From assembly GCA_023150275.1 (NCBI GenBank), contig JAKLLG010000001.1, positions 419,151-483,150 of the forward strand: a DNA stretch of 64,000 nt, given 5' to 3'. A model generated the notes under the pieces. The model saw only the letters and a list, made by a program, of their open reading frames with translations. It was not told the DNA's origin and made no database searches. Each line of letters begins with the position of its first letter. Within the stretch, counting starts at the first letter, position 1. A program made the position numbers and the translations under genes. This document shows, in pieces, positions 19,123 through 27,944 of this stretch. This DNA is from Rhodocyclaceae bacterium (GTDB taxonomy: Bacteria; Pseudomonadota; Gammaproteobacteria; Burkholderiales; Rhodocyclaceae).

Positions 19123-19264
19123 CGGAAAAATCCCTGTAACTGCAATGGTTTGGCGAATTTTTCAAGAAGTCGCACGAACTCCCGGTCCTAACTAAAACCC
19201 GCGCCAATGCTGCGTTGCAGCGAAATTGCCCCCTTGTTCCACTGCACATGAAGGCGACGCATCG

Positions 19265-21262
19265 ATGAGTATTGTCCGCGTCGCCCTCGACGTACCTCTC
19301 TATCGCTTCTTCGACTATCTCGCCCCGGGAGCGACGCGCGACGCCGTCGGCTGCCGTGTGCGGGTGCCGTTCGGGCGGCGTACGGTAATCGGCGTCATTG
19401 TTGACCTGCCGGAAGACAGCGATCTGCCCGCTACCGAGCTGCGTCCGGTCGAGGAAATCCTGCCAGCGCCGAAGCTCCCCGCCGACTGGTTTCGGCTGCT
19501 GGCTTTCTGCGCTGCCTATTACCAGGCCCCCCCGGGCGAAGTGATGCTGGCTGCGTTGCCGGCGGGGCTGAAGCGGCTGGTGCCGCCGCAGCCGCGTGCC
19601 GCGCGGGTGCCGGGCAAGCGGCTGGCCGCTGTATCCGCCCCTGAATTGACCGTCGAGCAGGCGGTCGTGATCGAGCGCATTCGCGCCGCCGGTGCCGGCT
19701 TTACGCCCTTTCTGCTCTTCGGCGTCACCGGCAGCGGCAAGACCGAGGTCTACCTGCGCCTGATCGCCGATGCGCTGGCGCAAAATGGGCAGATACTCGT
19801 GCTCGTGCCCGAAATCAATCTGACGCCGCAGCTCGAAGCGCGCGTCGCTGCCCGCTTTCCTGATGCCGGGCTGGTCAGCCTGCACAGCGAACTCACCGAA
19901 GCCGCGCGCCTGCGCAACTGGCTGGCCGCGGCCGAAGGCCGGGCGCGCATCGTGCTGGGAACGCGGCTGGCGGTGTTCACACCCTTGCCCGATCTGGCGC
20001 TGATCATCGTTGACGAGGAACACGACCCCTCGTTCAAGCAGCAGGATGGCATGCGCTATTCGGCGCGCGACGTGGCCGTTTTCCGCGCGCGTGACCGCAA
20101 GGTGCCGATCGTGCTCGGCTCGGCGACACCCGCGCTGGAAAGCTGGGCGAACGCGACGGCGAAGGAAATGAACGGGCGTTACACGCTGCTCACGATGCGC
20201 GAACGGGCCGCCGCGCAGGCGCGGCTGCCTGCCGTGCAGCGCGTCGATCTGCGCAAGGAAAAAGCCGAGGAAGGTCTCTCCGGCATCCTGCTCGAAGCGA
20301 TCGAAAGACGTCTCGCGCGCGGCGAGCAAAGCCTGGTCTTCCTCAACCGGCGTGGCTATGCACCGGTACTCGCCTGCACTGCCTGTGGCTGGATCTCCGA
20401 TTGCCGGCGCTGTGCCGCGCACCTCGTTCTGCATCTCAAGGACCGGCGGCTGCGCTGCCACCACTGCGGTTTCGAAGCGGGCATCCCGAAGCGCTGCCCG
20501 ACTTGCGGCAACCAGGATATCCACCCCTTCGGACGCGGCACGCAGCGCCTCGAAGCGTTCCTCGCCGAGCGCTTCCCGCAGGCGCGCATCCTGCGCGCCG
20601 ACCGCGATTCGGCAAAGAGCCGCAAGCAGTGGGAGGCGCTGGTCGAGCGCATCCATGCTGGTGAGGCGGACATCCTCGTCGGCACGCAGATGCTGGCCAA
20701 GGGGCACGATTTTCCCAAGCTGACGCTGGTCGGCGTCGTCGGTGCCGATGCGGCGCTCTTCGCCGCCGACTGCCGCGCGCCGGAACGCCTCTTCGCACAG
20801 CTGATGCAGGTGGCCGGTCGCGCCGGCCGCGCCGATCTGCCCGGCGAAGTACTGATCCAGACGCAATACCCCGATCACCCGCTCTATGCCGCGGTGGTCG
20901 CGCACGATTACGCCGCTTTCGCGGCCACGCAACTTGCCGAGCGCAAGACGGCCGGCTTTCCGCCCTTCAGCTCGCAGGCCATGCTGCGCGCCGAAGCGCC
21001 GCAGATGGCCGACGCGATCGCTTTCCTCGCGACTGCACGTGCCTGGCCGGGGATCGAGACGCACGCCGGAATAACGCTCTACGATCCGGTGCCGATGCGG
21101 TTAGCGAAGCTCGCCAATCTGGAGCGCGCACAGTTGCTGATCGAATCTGGATCACGACGGGCGCTGCAGGATTTTCTAACCGAGTGGCGCGCAGTGGTCG
21201 ACGCCATCAAGGCGCCGTCACGCCTGCGCTGGCATCTGGAAGTCGATCCGCTCGACTATTGA
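19265..21262 (+). CDS. priA: Primosomal helicase PriA
   Basis: A 3'-5' helicase that reloads the replisome at stalled forks. The 665-residue protein starts MSIVRVALDVPL, the typical 3'-DNA-binding domain. It has Walker A GVTGSGKTE (about 153-161), the DEEH box in IIVDEEHDPSFK, and the PriA zinc-binding segment with paired cysteines (CTACGW, CRRC, CHHCGF, CPTCGN, about 380-435). Helicase motifs V and VI follow in GTQMLAKGHDFP and QVAGRAGRA. An upstream ATG at 19226 would add 13 residues of no family similarity and was not used. It is convergent with a GGDEF gene, overlapping by 7 bp at the 3' ends. Confidence 0.96.
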   Translation: MSIVRVALDVPLYRFFDYLAPGATRDAVGCRVRVPFGRRTVIGVIVDLPEDSDLPATELRPVEEILPAPKLPADWFRLLAFCAAYYQAPPGEVMLAALPAGLKRLVPPQPRAARVPGKRLAAVSAPELTVEQAVVIERIRAAGAGFTPFLLFGVTGSGKTEVYLRLIADALAQNGQILVLVPEINLTPQLEARVAARFPDAGLVSLHSELTEAARLRNWLAAAEGRARIVLGTRLAVFTPLPDLALIIVDEEHDPSFKQQDGMRYSARDVAVFRARDRKVPIVLGSATPALESWANATAKEMNGRYTLLTMRERAAAQARLPAVQRVDLRKEKAEEGLSGILLEAIERRLARGEQSLVFLNRRGYAPVLACTACGWISDCRRCAAHLVLHLKDRRLRCHHCGFEAGIPKRCPTCGNQDIHPFGRGTQRLEAFLAERFPQARILRADRDSAKSRKQWEALVERIHAGEADILVGTQMLAKGHDFPKLTLVGVVGADAALFAADCRAPERLFAQLMQVAGRAGRADLPGEVLIQTQYPDHPLYAAVVAHDYAAFAATQLAERKTAGFPPFSSQAMLRAEAPQMADAIAFLATARAWPGIETHAGITLYDPVPMRLAKLANLERAQLLIESGSRRALQDFLTEWRAVVDAIKAPSRLRWHLEVDPLDY

Positions 21263-22962
21263 GCGTTCGCCACACGCCAGCGGCCGCGCCCGTCCGCTTT
21301 CGCCGCGTACATGGCCTCGTCGGCCGCCTTGAGCAGTGTTTCACGCTCGCTGCCGTGATCCGGGCAGAAGGAAATGCCGATCGAGGTGCCGACCATGACT
21401 GTCGCGCTGTCCAGCGCCACCGGCTCGGCGATGCTGCGAACGATCTCGCCGGCAATGCGCTGCGCGCGTTCGTTGCTGTCGATGTCGCGCAGCAACACGA
21501 TGAACTCGTCACCGCCCAGGCGCACCACCGCGTCCGTTTCGCGCACTGCCTCGCGCAGGCGGCGGGCGATTTCAACAAGTAGCTCGTCGCCGGCATCGTG
21601 GCCATGCGAGTCATTGACCTTCTTGAAGCCGTCGAGATCGAGGAACAGCAGGGCGAAACGGAAGCCGGTTTCGCGATAGCGCGCAAGCGCAAGTTCCATC
21701 TCGTCGTTCAGCTTGAGCCGGTTGGGGAGATGGGTCAGCGCGTCGGTCAGCGCCATCGCCCGGATGCGTTCCTCCGCCTGTTTGCGCTCGGTGATGTCGA
21801 TGTAGATAGAGACGAAGCCGCCGGTGGGTAACGGGCGTCCGATGATTTCCAGCACGGTGCCGTTCGGTCGTGTGCGCTGCACGGTGTGCGCCTCGAAGCT
21901 ACGCGCGCGCGCCACCGCCGTGGCGACGTAGCTTTCCGGATCGTCATCGCCGTACTCTCCGCGCAGCGCGTTGAAACGGATCAAATCTTCAAAGCGCACC
22001 CCTTCACGTTCAAGCAGGTCGCGGGGAATTTCCAGCAGCGTGCTGAATTGCGAATTGAAGGCCACCAGCCGCAGATTGCTGTCGAACACCGAGACTGCAC
22101 CCGGGAAGTTGTCGATGATGGTGCGCAAGGCATCGTTCTGCCGAGACAGCTGTTCCTCGATACGTTTGCGCTCGGTGATGTCGGTGTAGGTCGTCACGAA
22201 GCCGGCGACACGTCCGCCGAAACGGAACGGATAGCCATCGACCAGCAGGAAACGGCCATCGCGCGCTGCACGCTCGAAGCGGTGCGGCTGGAAACGCCGG
22301 GCGAGTTCGACCCGCTGCGCAACCAGATCATCCGGATCGCCGGGCCCGTACTCCCCGCGCCGTGCCGGATAGCGAATGAGGTCGGCGAAGCTCACGTACT
22401 TATATACAGCGCCCTGCGGCAGACCGAGAATGTCGTAGATATGGTCGTTCCAGAAGAGCAGGCGCAAGTCCTCGTCGAATACGGTAACACCCACCGGAAG
22501 CCCCGCGACGAGCGCATGCAGCTGGCTGAGTACGGCTTCCCTCTGTGCCTCGACAGCCTTCTCGGAGGTGATGTCCTGGAACACGCCCGCAAAGCGCTGT
22601 GTGCCGCCGTGATCTGTCGGCGAGCCCTTGACGAGGATGCTTGCTCGATCGCCGCGCAGACTCGACAGCTGCAGTTCAAGGTGAAGTTCAAGCCTCTGCT
22701 CGCACGCCTGAACGAGGGCCGTGCGAAAGCGCTGGCGCTCCGCTTCCGGCATGATCTCACGCAGCGTCGGCATCGCCAGCGGCGAGGTGCCGACCAAGGT
22801 CGACAGCAGTTGCAGCGATGGCGTCGGCAGCCAGAAGCGGTTGCTCGAACCATCGTATTCCCAGTAGCCGACGCGGCCGAGTCGCTGGATCAGGTCAAGT
22901 TGTTCCCTGTCGGCGAGCGGTGATTCGTGGACCGTCGATTCCTGAGAGCGCGGTGCCGGCAT
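21256..22962 (-). CDS. Diguanylate cyclase with multiple PAS domains
   Basis: A 568-residue cytoplasmic protein with no membrane segment. An N-terminal PAS-like region (about 20-130) is followed by two PAS domains (about 140-270 and 275-390) whose ends read TYTDITERKR and IYIDITERKQ, the usual PAC exits. The C-terminal GGDEF domain (about 400-565) has an intact active site RLGGDEF. An inhibitory I-site RETD lies five residues upstream, so it should make cyclic di-GMP and be product-inhibited. The two similar PAS copies, each with a phrase like LRGEYGDDDP or RRGEYGPGDP, suggest internal duplication. The input ligand is unknown. Confidence 0.9.
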   Translation of the reverse strand: MPAPRSQESTVHESPLADREQLDLIQRLGRVGYWEYDGSSNRFWLPTPSLQLLSTLVGTSPLAMPTLREIMPEAERQRFRTALVQACEQRLELHLELQLSSLRGDRASILVKGSPTDHGGTQRFAGVFQDITSEKAVEAQREAVLSQLHALVAGLPVGVTVFDEDLRLLFWNDHIYDILGLPQGAVYKYVSFADLIRYPARRGEYGPGDPDDLVAQRVELARRFQPHRFERAARDGRFLLVDGYPFRFGGRVAGFVTTYTDITERKRIEEQLSRQNDALRTIIDNFPGAVSVFDSNLRLVAFNSQFSTLLEIPRDLLEREGVRFEDLIRFNALRGEYGDDDPESYVATAVARARSFEAHTVQRTRPNGTVLEIIGRPLPTGGFVSIYIDITERKQAEERIRAMALTDALTHLPNRLKLNDEMELALARYRETGFRFALLFLDLDGFKKVNDSHGHDAGDELLVEIARRLREAVRETDAVVRLGGDEFIVLLRDIDSNERAQRIAGEIVRSIAEPVALDSATVMVGTSIGISFCPDHGSERETLLKAADEAMYAAKADGRGRWRVANAQ

Positions 22963-23106
22963 CTTCGCGTTCCTCCCTGAAGCGCGTGGACTTTCTTCAG
23001 CCTACTCTTCGCTCTTGAACCACGCAATTCGCCATGCAGCATGGCATGCGGCTTGCCTGTCGTTCCCTCCCGTCGTACGTATCCCGAACCAGGAGGAGAA
23101 CGCATC

Positions 23107-24099
23107 ATGAAGATCGAATCGTCCGAACTGCAACTGCAGGCAAGCCACCATCTCGTTCGCGATACGCGCTATGCAACCGAGACGGCGTTCAGCTTCGGCA
23201 GCGCGCTGCGTGCCGCTGATGCGGCGCTGCCAGCCGCGGCTGCGCGCAGCGAGCGAATGCCCGAAATCGACGATGTTCGCCGCGTGCTGCAGGAGCTGGT
23301 CGCGGCAATCCTCGCCGTTCTGCGGGGTGAAAACTGCCGCTGCCGGACGGAAAACATTGCCACGGAAGCCCCTGCCGGTCTGCGCGGTGGCTGGCGCGTC
23401 GAGTGGCGACGGCGGACGACGGAGGAAATCGATGAACGCGAGCGCACCGAGGTTTCGGCCAGCGGCGTCGTGCGTACGGCCGATGGTCGCAGCATTGATT
23501 TCCAGCTCGGGATGACCATGTGTCGGGAGTTCTCCTGCAAGCGCGAGGCGATCGAGGAAGGCAGCGTCGAATTCAGGGATCCGCTGGTCATCAACTTCGA
23601 CGGCAAGCCGGCCGGCCTGACCACCGAGCGCTTTGCGTTCGACCTCGACGCCGACGGCAGGACCGAGCTCTTGCCAAGGCTCGCCGCCGGTAGTGGCTAC
23701 GTCTGCTTCGACAGCGATGGTGACGGGCGGATTGCCAATGGCCGCGAACTGTTTGGCGCCACTGGCGCCTGCACCGGCGACGGCTTTGCCGATCTTGCCC
23801 GCCTCGATGGCGACAGCAACGGCTGGATCGACGAGGCCGACCCAGCCTTCGCAGCGCTCGGCGTATGGTTTCCCGACGGTCGCATCACGCCACTCAAGGA
23901 GGCCGGTGTCGGTGCCATGAATCTCGCCAGTGCCTGGTCCCCGTTTGCCTTGCGCGATGGTGAAAACCGGCCGCTTGGGCAGGTCTGGCGCAGTGGCGTC
24001 TTCCTGCACGAGGACGGTCGCGTCGGCAGCCTGCAGCAGATCGATCTCGCGACGCCCGTGAACGAGCCTGCCGAGGCCGCGCCGCGAGCCGAGGCCTGA
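23107..24099 (+). CDS. Uncharacterised protein with EF-hand/VCBS-like calcium loops
   Basis: A 330-residue protein of unknown function. The start MKIESSELQLQ follows a strong AGGAGG site. The N-terminal 130 residues are charged and partly helical. From about residue 165 there are Asp-rich segments: DLDADGRTELL, DSDGDGRIANGRELFG and DGDSNGWIDEADPAF. The last two are a good pair of DxDxDG(x)I calcium-binding loops, with the FG-N-G-R-E-L phrase common in large secreted calcium-binding proteins. No signal peptide or membrane segment is present. It stands alone between a diguanylate cyclase gene and DUF2145. Calcium binding is likely from the loops; the role is not known. Confidence 0.7.
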   Translation: MKIESSELQLQASHHLVRDTRYATETAFSFGSALRAADAALPAAAARSERMPEIDDVRRVLQELVAAILAVLRGENCRCRTENIATEAPAGLRGGWRVEWRRRTTEEIDERERTEVSASGVVRTADGRSIDFQLGMTMCREFSCKREAIEEGSVEFRDPLVINFDGKPAGLTTERFAFDLDADGRTELLPRLAAGSGYVCFDSDGDGRIANGRELFGATGACTGDGFADLARLDGDSNGWIDEADPAFAALGVWFPDGRITPLKEAGVGAMNLASAWSPFALRDGENRPLGQVWRSGVFLHEDGRVGSLQQIDLATPVNEPAEAAPRAEA

Positions 24100-24152
24100 C
24101 CCTGCCCCGAACGCTGCCCTGAGTGGCGTCGGAACTCCTCGGCCGGAGGCTC

Positions 24153-25061
24153 TCAGCTCCGTCGCTCAGCCGGGCCTTGCTCGACTGCAGCGCGCTCCAG
24201 CCTGAGTGGCGGCGGCAAGGGCTGCGCGCGCAATACCCGCGGAGCGCTAGCGAACTGCGCCCGCTGCAGAAAGGTGAACACCGATTCGACGGTCACGGTA
24301 TCGATTTGTCCGGCCATGCGCCGGTCGAAGGGGTGATCGTCGAAGGCAATGTGCGCGGTGGCGATGCGCGCGCCGAGGCGCTTCACGGCCGGCACGCGGA
24401 TCGTCTGCGGGCGGTAGTCGTGTGCGCGCAGCCAGGCACGTGCTTCGGCGCGGCTGTTCACGCCCGGGTCGGCGAGCAGGGCCAGCGTTTCCAGCGCCCA
24501 CTGGTTGCTTTGCTGGTAGGGGCCGGACCATGGGTAGGCGAGCATGTTGTAGCGCGGTTCATGCAGGCGCGCGAGCAAGGCGTCGTTCCTGAGCTGCGGC
24601 AGCAGGCGTGCCGCGAGTTCCGCGGAAAGCACGGCAATGCCGGCTTCGTGCGTGTAGAGCCCGTCGCTGAAGAACTCGGCGAGCCCTTGCCGGTAAAGCA
24701 TGCTGCGGTCGCTGCCGCACTGGTTGAGCTTGTGCACCACGCGCCAGGCGCCGCGTCCGTCGAGCGCGCTTTCGTCGCGGTAGGCGATGCCGAGATGCGA
24801 CCAGCGCAGGCCGTACTCCGCCAGATTCTGCCCGGCACGCGCAATGACGAGGACGCGCGCCCCCTCTTTTGCAGCGAGCTCGTCGAGCTGCAGCGCCACG
24901 CTTGCCGCGAGCGCCAGATCCTTCTTCATTGACTCGACGCTCGGCCGACGGGCCTCGCAATTCTGACCGGCGGCAGCGGGTGCGATGGGCGCCACCAGCA
25001 GCGCCAGCGTGCAGGCGATGGTGGCAACACCGCGCAACAGCAGCTCCAGCGGCGTCTTCAT
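24153..25061 (-). CDS. DUF2145 family exported protein
   Basis: A 302-residue protein with a signal peptide (hydrophobic to about residue 30, ...APAAAG) and a body matching DUF2145: ARAGQNLAEYGLRWSHLG, WRVVHKLNQCGSDRSMLY and the YNMLAYPWSGPY segment. The conserved Lys/Ser/His spacing recalls a hydrolase fold, but no activity is established for the family. The start codon overlaps the stop of the upstream membrane protein gene at 25061, indicating coupled translation. It is predicted to be periplasmic. Confidence 0.78.
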   Translation of the reverse strand: MKTPLELLLRGVATIACTLALLVAPIAPAAAGQNCEARRPSVESMKKDLALAASVALQLDELAAKEGARVLVIARAGQNLAEYGLRWSHLGIAYRDESALDGRGAWRVVHKLNQCGSDRSMLYRQGLAEFFSDGLYTHEAGIAVLSAELAARLLPQLRNDALLARLHEPRYNMLAYPWSGPYQQSNQWALETLALLADPGVNSRAEARAWLRAHDYRPQTIRVPAVKRLGARIATAHIAFDDHPFDRRMAGQIDTVTVESVFTFLQRAQFASAPRVLRAQPLPPPLRLERAAVEQGPAERRS

Positions 25062-25522
25062 CAGCGCACCCGCTCGTTGTAGAGCAGCGATTCACCGAGC
25101 GCGTTCGGCACGATGCACAGTACCTCGCCCGCGGCCGACAGCAGCCAGCCGGCCGCAACCGCCGTCACCGAGATCGCAGTGCCGACGCCGACGGCGACGC
25201 TCGCGGCGAGCTCACCCGACACCGCCAGGCTCGCGGTAACACCATCGGAGCTGCGGCGCACGATCCATACCGCGCCATGCGCCGAGGCCTCGATGGCGGT
25301 GACTGTCAGCACCGCACCGGCGAAGAGGAAGGCGACTGGCGCCGCGACCAGCACGGCAACCGGCAGCGATAGCGAAAGACTGGAGGCGGCGCTCGCCTCC
25401 GGCGCGCCGGTGTGGGCCGCAGCCTTGCCGGCAACGGTGAGGGCGAGCGGCACGGCGGCGAGCGAGAAGCAGGCGTGGCGGCGGGAGGGGTTGGCGGGTT
25501 GCATATCGGGGGCTTTGCTCAT
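25061..25522 (-). CDS. Small membrane protein upstream of DUF2145 gene
   Basis: A 153-residue protein with a signal-like N-terminus (RRHACFSLAAVPLALTVAGKAAA) and two further hydrophobic stretches (about 53-78 and 108-135). Between them lies a short segment HGAVWIVRRSSDG. I cannot name a domain. Similar small Ala-rich membrane proteins accompany DUF2145 genes, and the 1-base overlap of stop and start with DUF2145 here supports a joint role at the membrane. It is 18 bp downstream of the YiaA-like gene, so the three form one likely operon. Confidence 0.7.
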   Translation of the reverse strand: MSKAPDMQPANPSRRHACFSLAAVPLALTVAGKAAAHTGAPEASAASSLSLSLPVAVLVAAPVAFLFAGAVLTVTAIEASAHGAVWIVRRSSDGVTASLAVSGELAASVAVGVGTAISVTAVAAGWLLSAAGEVLCIVPNALGESLLYNERVR

Positions 25523-25540
25523 GATCCTTGCTCCTTTCGC

Positions 25541-25987
25541 TTATTCGGCATCGCGTTCGATGCGGTCGGCCTCGTAGGCGTCGCGCAGCGTCTTGGCGAG
25601 CGTGAAGGCGGCGGAAATCAGGTACAACCAGCTGACGACGAGATAGGCCTTCCAGGTCGGGTTGATGTCCATGCGGAATAGACCCCAGCCGGTCAGCGCC
25701 ATGGCGAGGCCGAAGCCGCCCCAGACGACAAGCGACCACAGCGGTGTGTCGGACGGCTGGTCGGCGTTGTCGCGCACGAATTTGGAGAGTGCGAAGGCGG
25801 TGGACAGGCAGAACACGTAGCCCATCACCATGAAGGCACGGTCGAGGTCGGCGCCTGGCAGCCAGGCGAGTCCGACGCCGCAAACGAGCAGTGCAAGGCC
25901 GAACGAGATCCAGACCTGCATCCGCCAGGCGCGCGTGTCGCGCTGCACGATGCGAAGGGTCTTGCCGGTGAAGGTGCTGGTTTCCAT
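25541..25987 (-). CDS. YiaA/YiaB two-helix domain membrane protein
   Basis: A 148-residue inner-membrane protein with four hydrophobic segments arranged as two YiaAB two-helix units (about 28-75 and 85-130). The first has FMVMGYVFCLSTAFALSKFVRDN, and the second a matching WLYLISAAFTLAKTLRD phrase. YiaA-family function is unknown. The start METSTFTGK was chosen because translation further upstream enters the divergent XRE regulator region. It is the first gene of the minus-strand yiaA/membrane/DUF2145 group, with 135 bp between its start and that of the regulator. Confidence 0.8.
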   Translation of the reverse strand: METSTFTGKTLRIVQRDTRAWRMQVWISFGLALLVCGVGLAWLPGADLDRAFMVMGYVFCLSTAFALSKFVRDNADQPSDTPLWSLVVWGGFGLAMALTGWGLFRMDINPTWKAYLVVSWLYLISAAFTLAKTLRDAYEADRIERDAE

Positions 25988-26122
25988 GTGATGTCTCCGT
26001 GTGTGGTGAGTGACGGACTCATCATCGGCAATGCAGGGCGTGAGTACAAGAATAAGCGCCAATGTGCAATTGTCCGGCGCCTGTAGTATCTTCCATCGAT
26101 ACTTTTGCCCGGAGCAAACACG

Positions 26123-26869
26123 ATGAGCACAACCGCCGACCTTGTCACGTTGTTGAAGACGGAGTTGAAAACCTGCGGCGTTACCTACGCCGCGCTTGCC
26201 ACTCGCCTCGGCATGGCGGAATCGAGCGTCAAGCGCATGTTCTCGAAGAGCGGCGACATGCCGCTCTCGCGTATCGACGAAATCTGCCGCGTGCTCAACC
26301 TGGATTTCGCCGAACTCGCGCGGCGCGTCGCCGACACCCAGCCGCTGCTCATGGAACTCACGCTTGCGCAGGAAAAGGCGGTGGTCGCCGACCGCAAGCT
26401 GCTGATCGTTGCCATCTGTGTCATCAGCCAACTACCCGCCGAGGAAATTCTCGCCACCTACCGCTTCAGCGAGGCCGAGCTGGTCAAGGCGCTGACCCAA
26501 CTCGACCGCCTCGGCATCATCGACCTGCGCCCCGGCAACCGTTACCGGCTCAAAGTGGCCAAGGGTTTCCGCTGGCGCCCGCACGGGCCGGTGATGGAAT
26601 TCTTCAGGAAGGAAGTGCTCGACGACTATTTCGCCGGTGGCTTCGACGGCGAATCGGAAATGCTGATGGTGGTGCACGGCGAGATCGGCCGCGGGCTGGC
26701 CAACTCTTTTCGTGAGCGCCTCGCGCGCATCGGCCAGGATTTTTCCAACCAGCACCTCGCCGACCAGAAACTTCCCCCCGACCAGCGCCGCCCCTACACC
26801 ATCGTGATCGGCATGCGCTCCTGGCTGATGGCGGCGCTGGCGGAGATGCAGCGGCGGGAGGGGGCGTAG
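26123..26869 (+). CDS. XRE-type helix-turn-helix regulator with C-terminal sensor region
   Basis: A 248-residue protein. The N-terminal HTH (about 10-65; TYAALATRLGMAESSVKRMF is the turn and recognition helix) is followed by a helical linker. A C-terminal region of about 170 residues begins with a winged-helix-like stretch (RFSEAELVKALTQLDRLGI). Such regulators are annotated only as XRE family. The start MSTTADLV has GGAG seven bases upstream. It diverges from the YiaA-like gene across 135 bp, so control of that operon and itself is plausible. Confidence 0.8.
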   Translation: MSTTADLVTLLKTELKTCGVTYAALATRLGMAESSVKRMFSKSGDMPLSRIDEICRVLNLDFAELARRVADTQPLLMELTLAQEKAVVADRKLLIVAICVISQLPAEEILATYRFSEAELVKALTQLDRLGIIDLRPGNRYRLKVAKGFRWRPHGPVMEFFRKEVLDDYFAGGFDGESEMLMVVHGEIGRGLANSFRERLARIGQDFSNQHLADQKLPPDQRRPYTIVIGMRSWLMAALAEMQRREGA

Positions 26870-26950
26870 GAAGGAAGACCTTCTTTGCAGTATTTGCGCT
26901 GACATCGTCATGCAGAGGACAATCGCGACATTCCATTGCCGGATAACACC

Positions 26951-27934
26951 ATGGCCTTATCACGATGTGGCAAATGCTTTCAGCTTGCCGAACACGAACG
27001 CGAAGCGGTAGGAATGCAGGTGGCTTGCGCGCACTGCGGAACTCTGAACACCGTGTACGACACGGTGTTTTTCGTAAGCAAGTTGCTTGAACAGTATTTT
27101 GTCCAACGTCGCGAACTGAGCGCTTTTCGCGAGAATTCACCAAGTGCTGAGCCTGCAGCAAGTGCTTTGAGCAACCGGGTCGATTTTGATATCCACGATA
27201 CCGATCGTTTCAGCAATGATGCTCAGCATCAGAGCATCGTTGAGTTTTTTCGTAAGAGATCAATCTTGGTTTCGATCAATCCTGGTGCAGTAGATACAAG
27301 CGGCTTCTTTGATGAGGCCGCTATGGTTCTAGGAAGCGACTATGCCTTGTGCAAAGAAATGCTCGACCGCATCCGTTTTGCTCAGCACAAAGAATTCAAT
27401 AGCGCCCTTATCCAACTCGACCGAAAAACAAACGAGGAAATCAAGGCACTGGAGGCGATCGGTCGGAAACTCTACGAGTATTCGCTTGTCGCCAGGTTTT
27501 TCCACAACAAGCCGGAAAAAAATATGCGACTTGTCCTGCAGAATGCCCCGAGTGTTCGGCATTTTTTCTCAGGAGCATGGTTGGAATGGTTTGCTCTGAT
27601 GACTGGGCTCAGGGTTCTTCAAGATCGAGGCACCGTGTTCTCGTGTGCCCGCAACCTTGAACTGAGTTTTCCGCCTAACGAGAAGCGGGAACTCGATGTT
27701 TTCTTTCTGTTGGAGGACGAGCGGCCGATTTACATCGAGTGCAAGAGCGGCGAATTCCGGCAGGAACTGGACAAGTACGTCGCTCTTCGTAAGAGGCTCG
27801 CCTTAGAAGCCAGAAGTTTCATCGTCTGCGTTGCGGATCTTGATGTCGATCAGGCAAAAGCATTGGGGGCCATGTACGACATGACGTTTTCCAATACCGA
27901 AAGTCTGGGGCCACATCTCGCAAGCTTGCTCTGA
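26951..27934 (+). CDS. Card1-like PD-(D/E)XK endonuclease with N-terminal zinc ribbon
   Basis: A 327-residue protein. Residues 6-32 form a CxxC...CxxC ribbon (CGKC ... CAHC). A helical middle region (about 90-215) follows. The C-terminus has a restriction-type nuclease core: GAWLEWFALMTG (Glu on the first helix), KRELDVFFLL (Asp) and IYIECKSGE (ExK), about residues 215-275. The order and wording match the nuclease half of Card1/Can2-like (DUF1887) enzymes that cut nucleic acids in type III CRISPR signalling. The ligand-sensing CARF half is replaced by the ribbon and helices. Base composition is clearly AT-richer than all neighbours, suggesting recent transfer. An orphan HigA gene starts 10 bp later. 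The nuclease fold is well supported; the target and trigger are unknown. Confidence 0.72.
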   Translation: MALSRCGKCFQLAEHEREAVGMQVACAHCGTLNTVYDTVFFVSKLLEQYFVQRRELSAFRENSPSAEPAASALSNRVDFDIHDTDRFSNDAQHQSIVEFFRKRSILVSINPGAVDTSGFFDEAAMVLGSDYALCKEMLDRIRFAQHKEFNSALIQLDRKTNEEIKALEAIGRKLYEYSLVARFFHNKPEKNMRLVLQNAPSVRHFFSGAWLEWFALMTGLRVLQDRGTVFSCARNLELSFPPNEKRELDVFFLLEDERPIYIECKSGEFRQELDKYVALRKRLALEARSFIVCVADLDVDQAKALGAMYDMTFSNTESLGPHLASLL

Positions 27935-27944
27935 GATTACGTTG

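Noticed and set aside
18881..19264. Calling this the chromosomal replication origin
   Set aside because: Only two exact boxes are present, dnaA is not in the window, and GC skew was not computed. It is reported as a candidate DnaA-binding cluster only.
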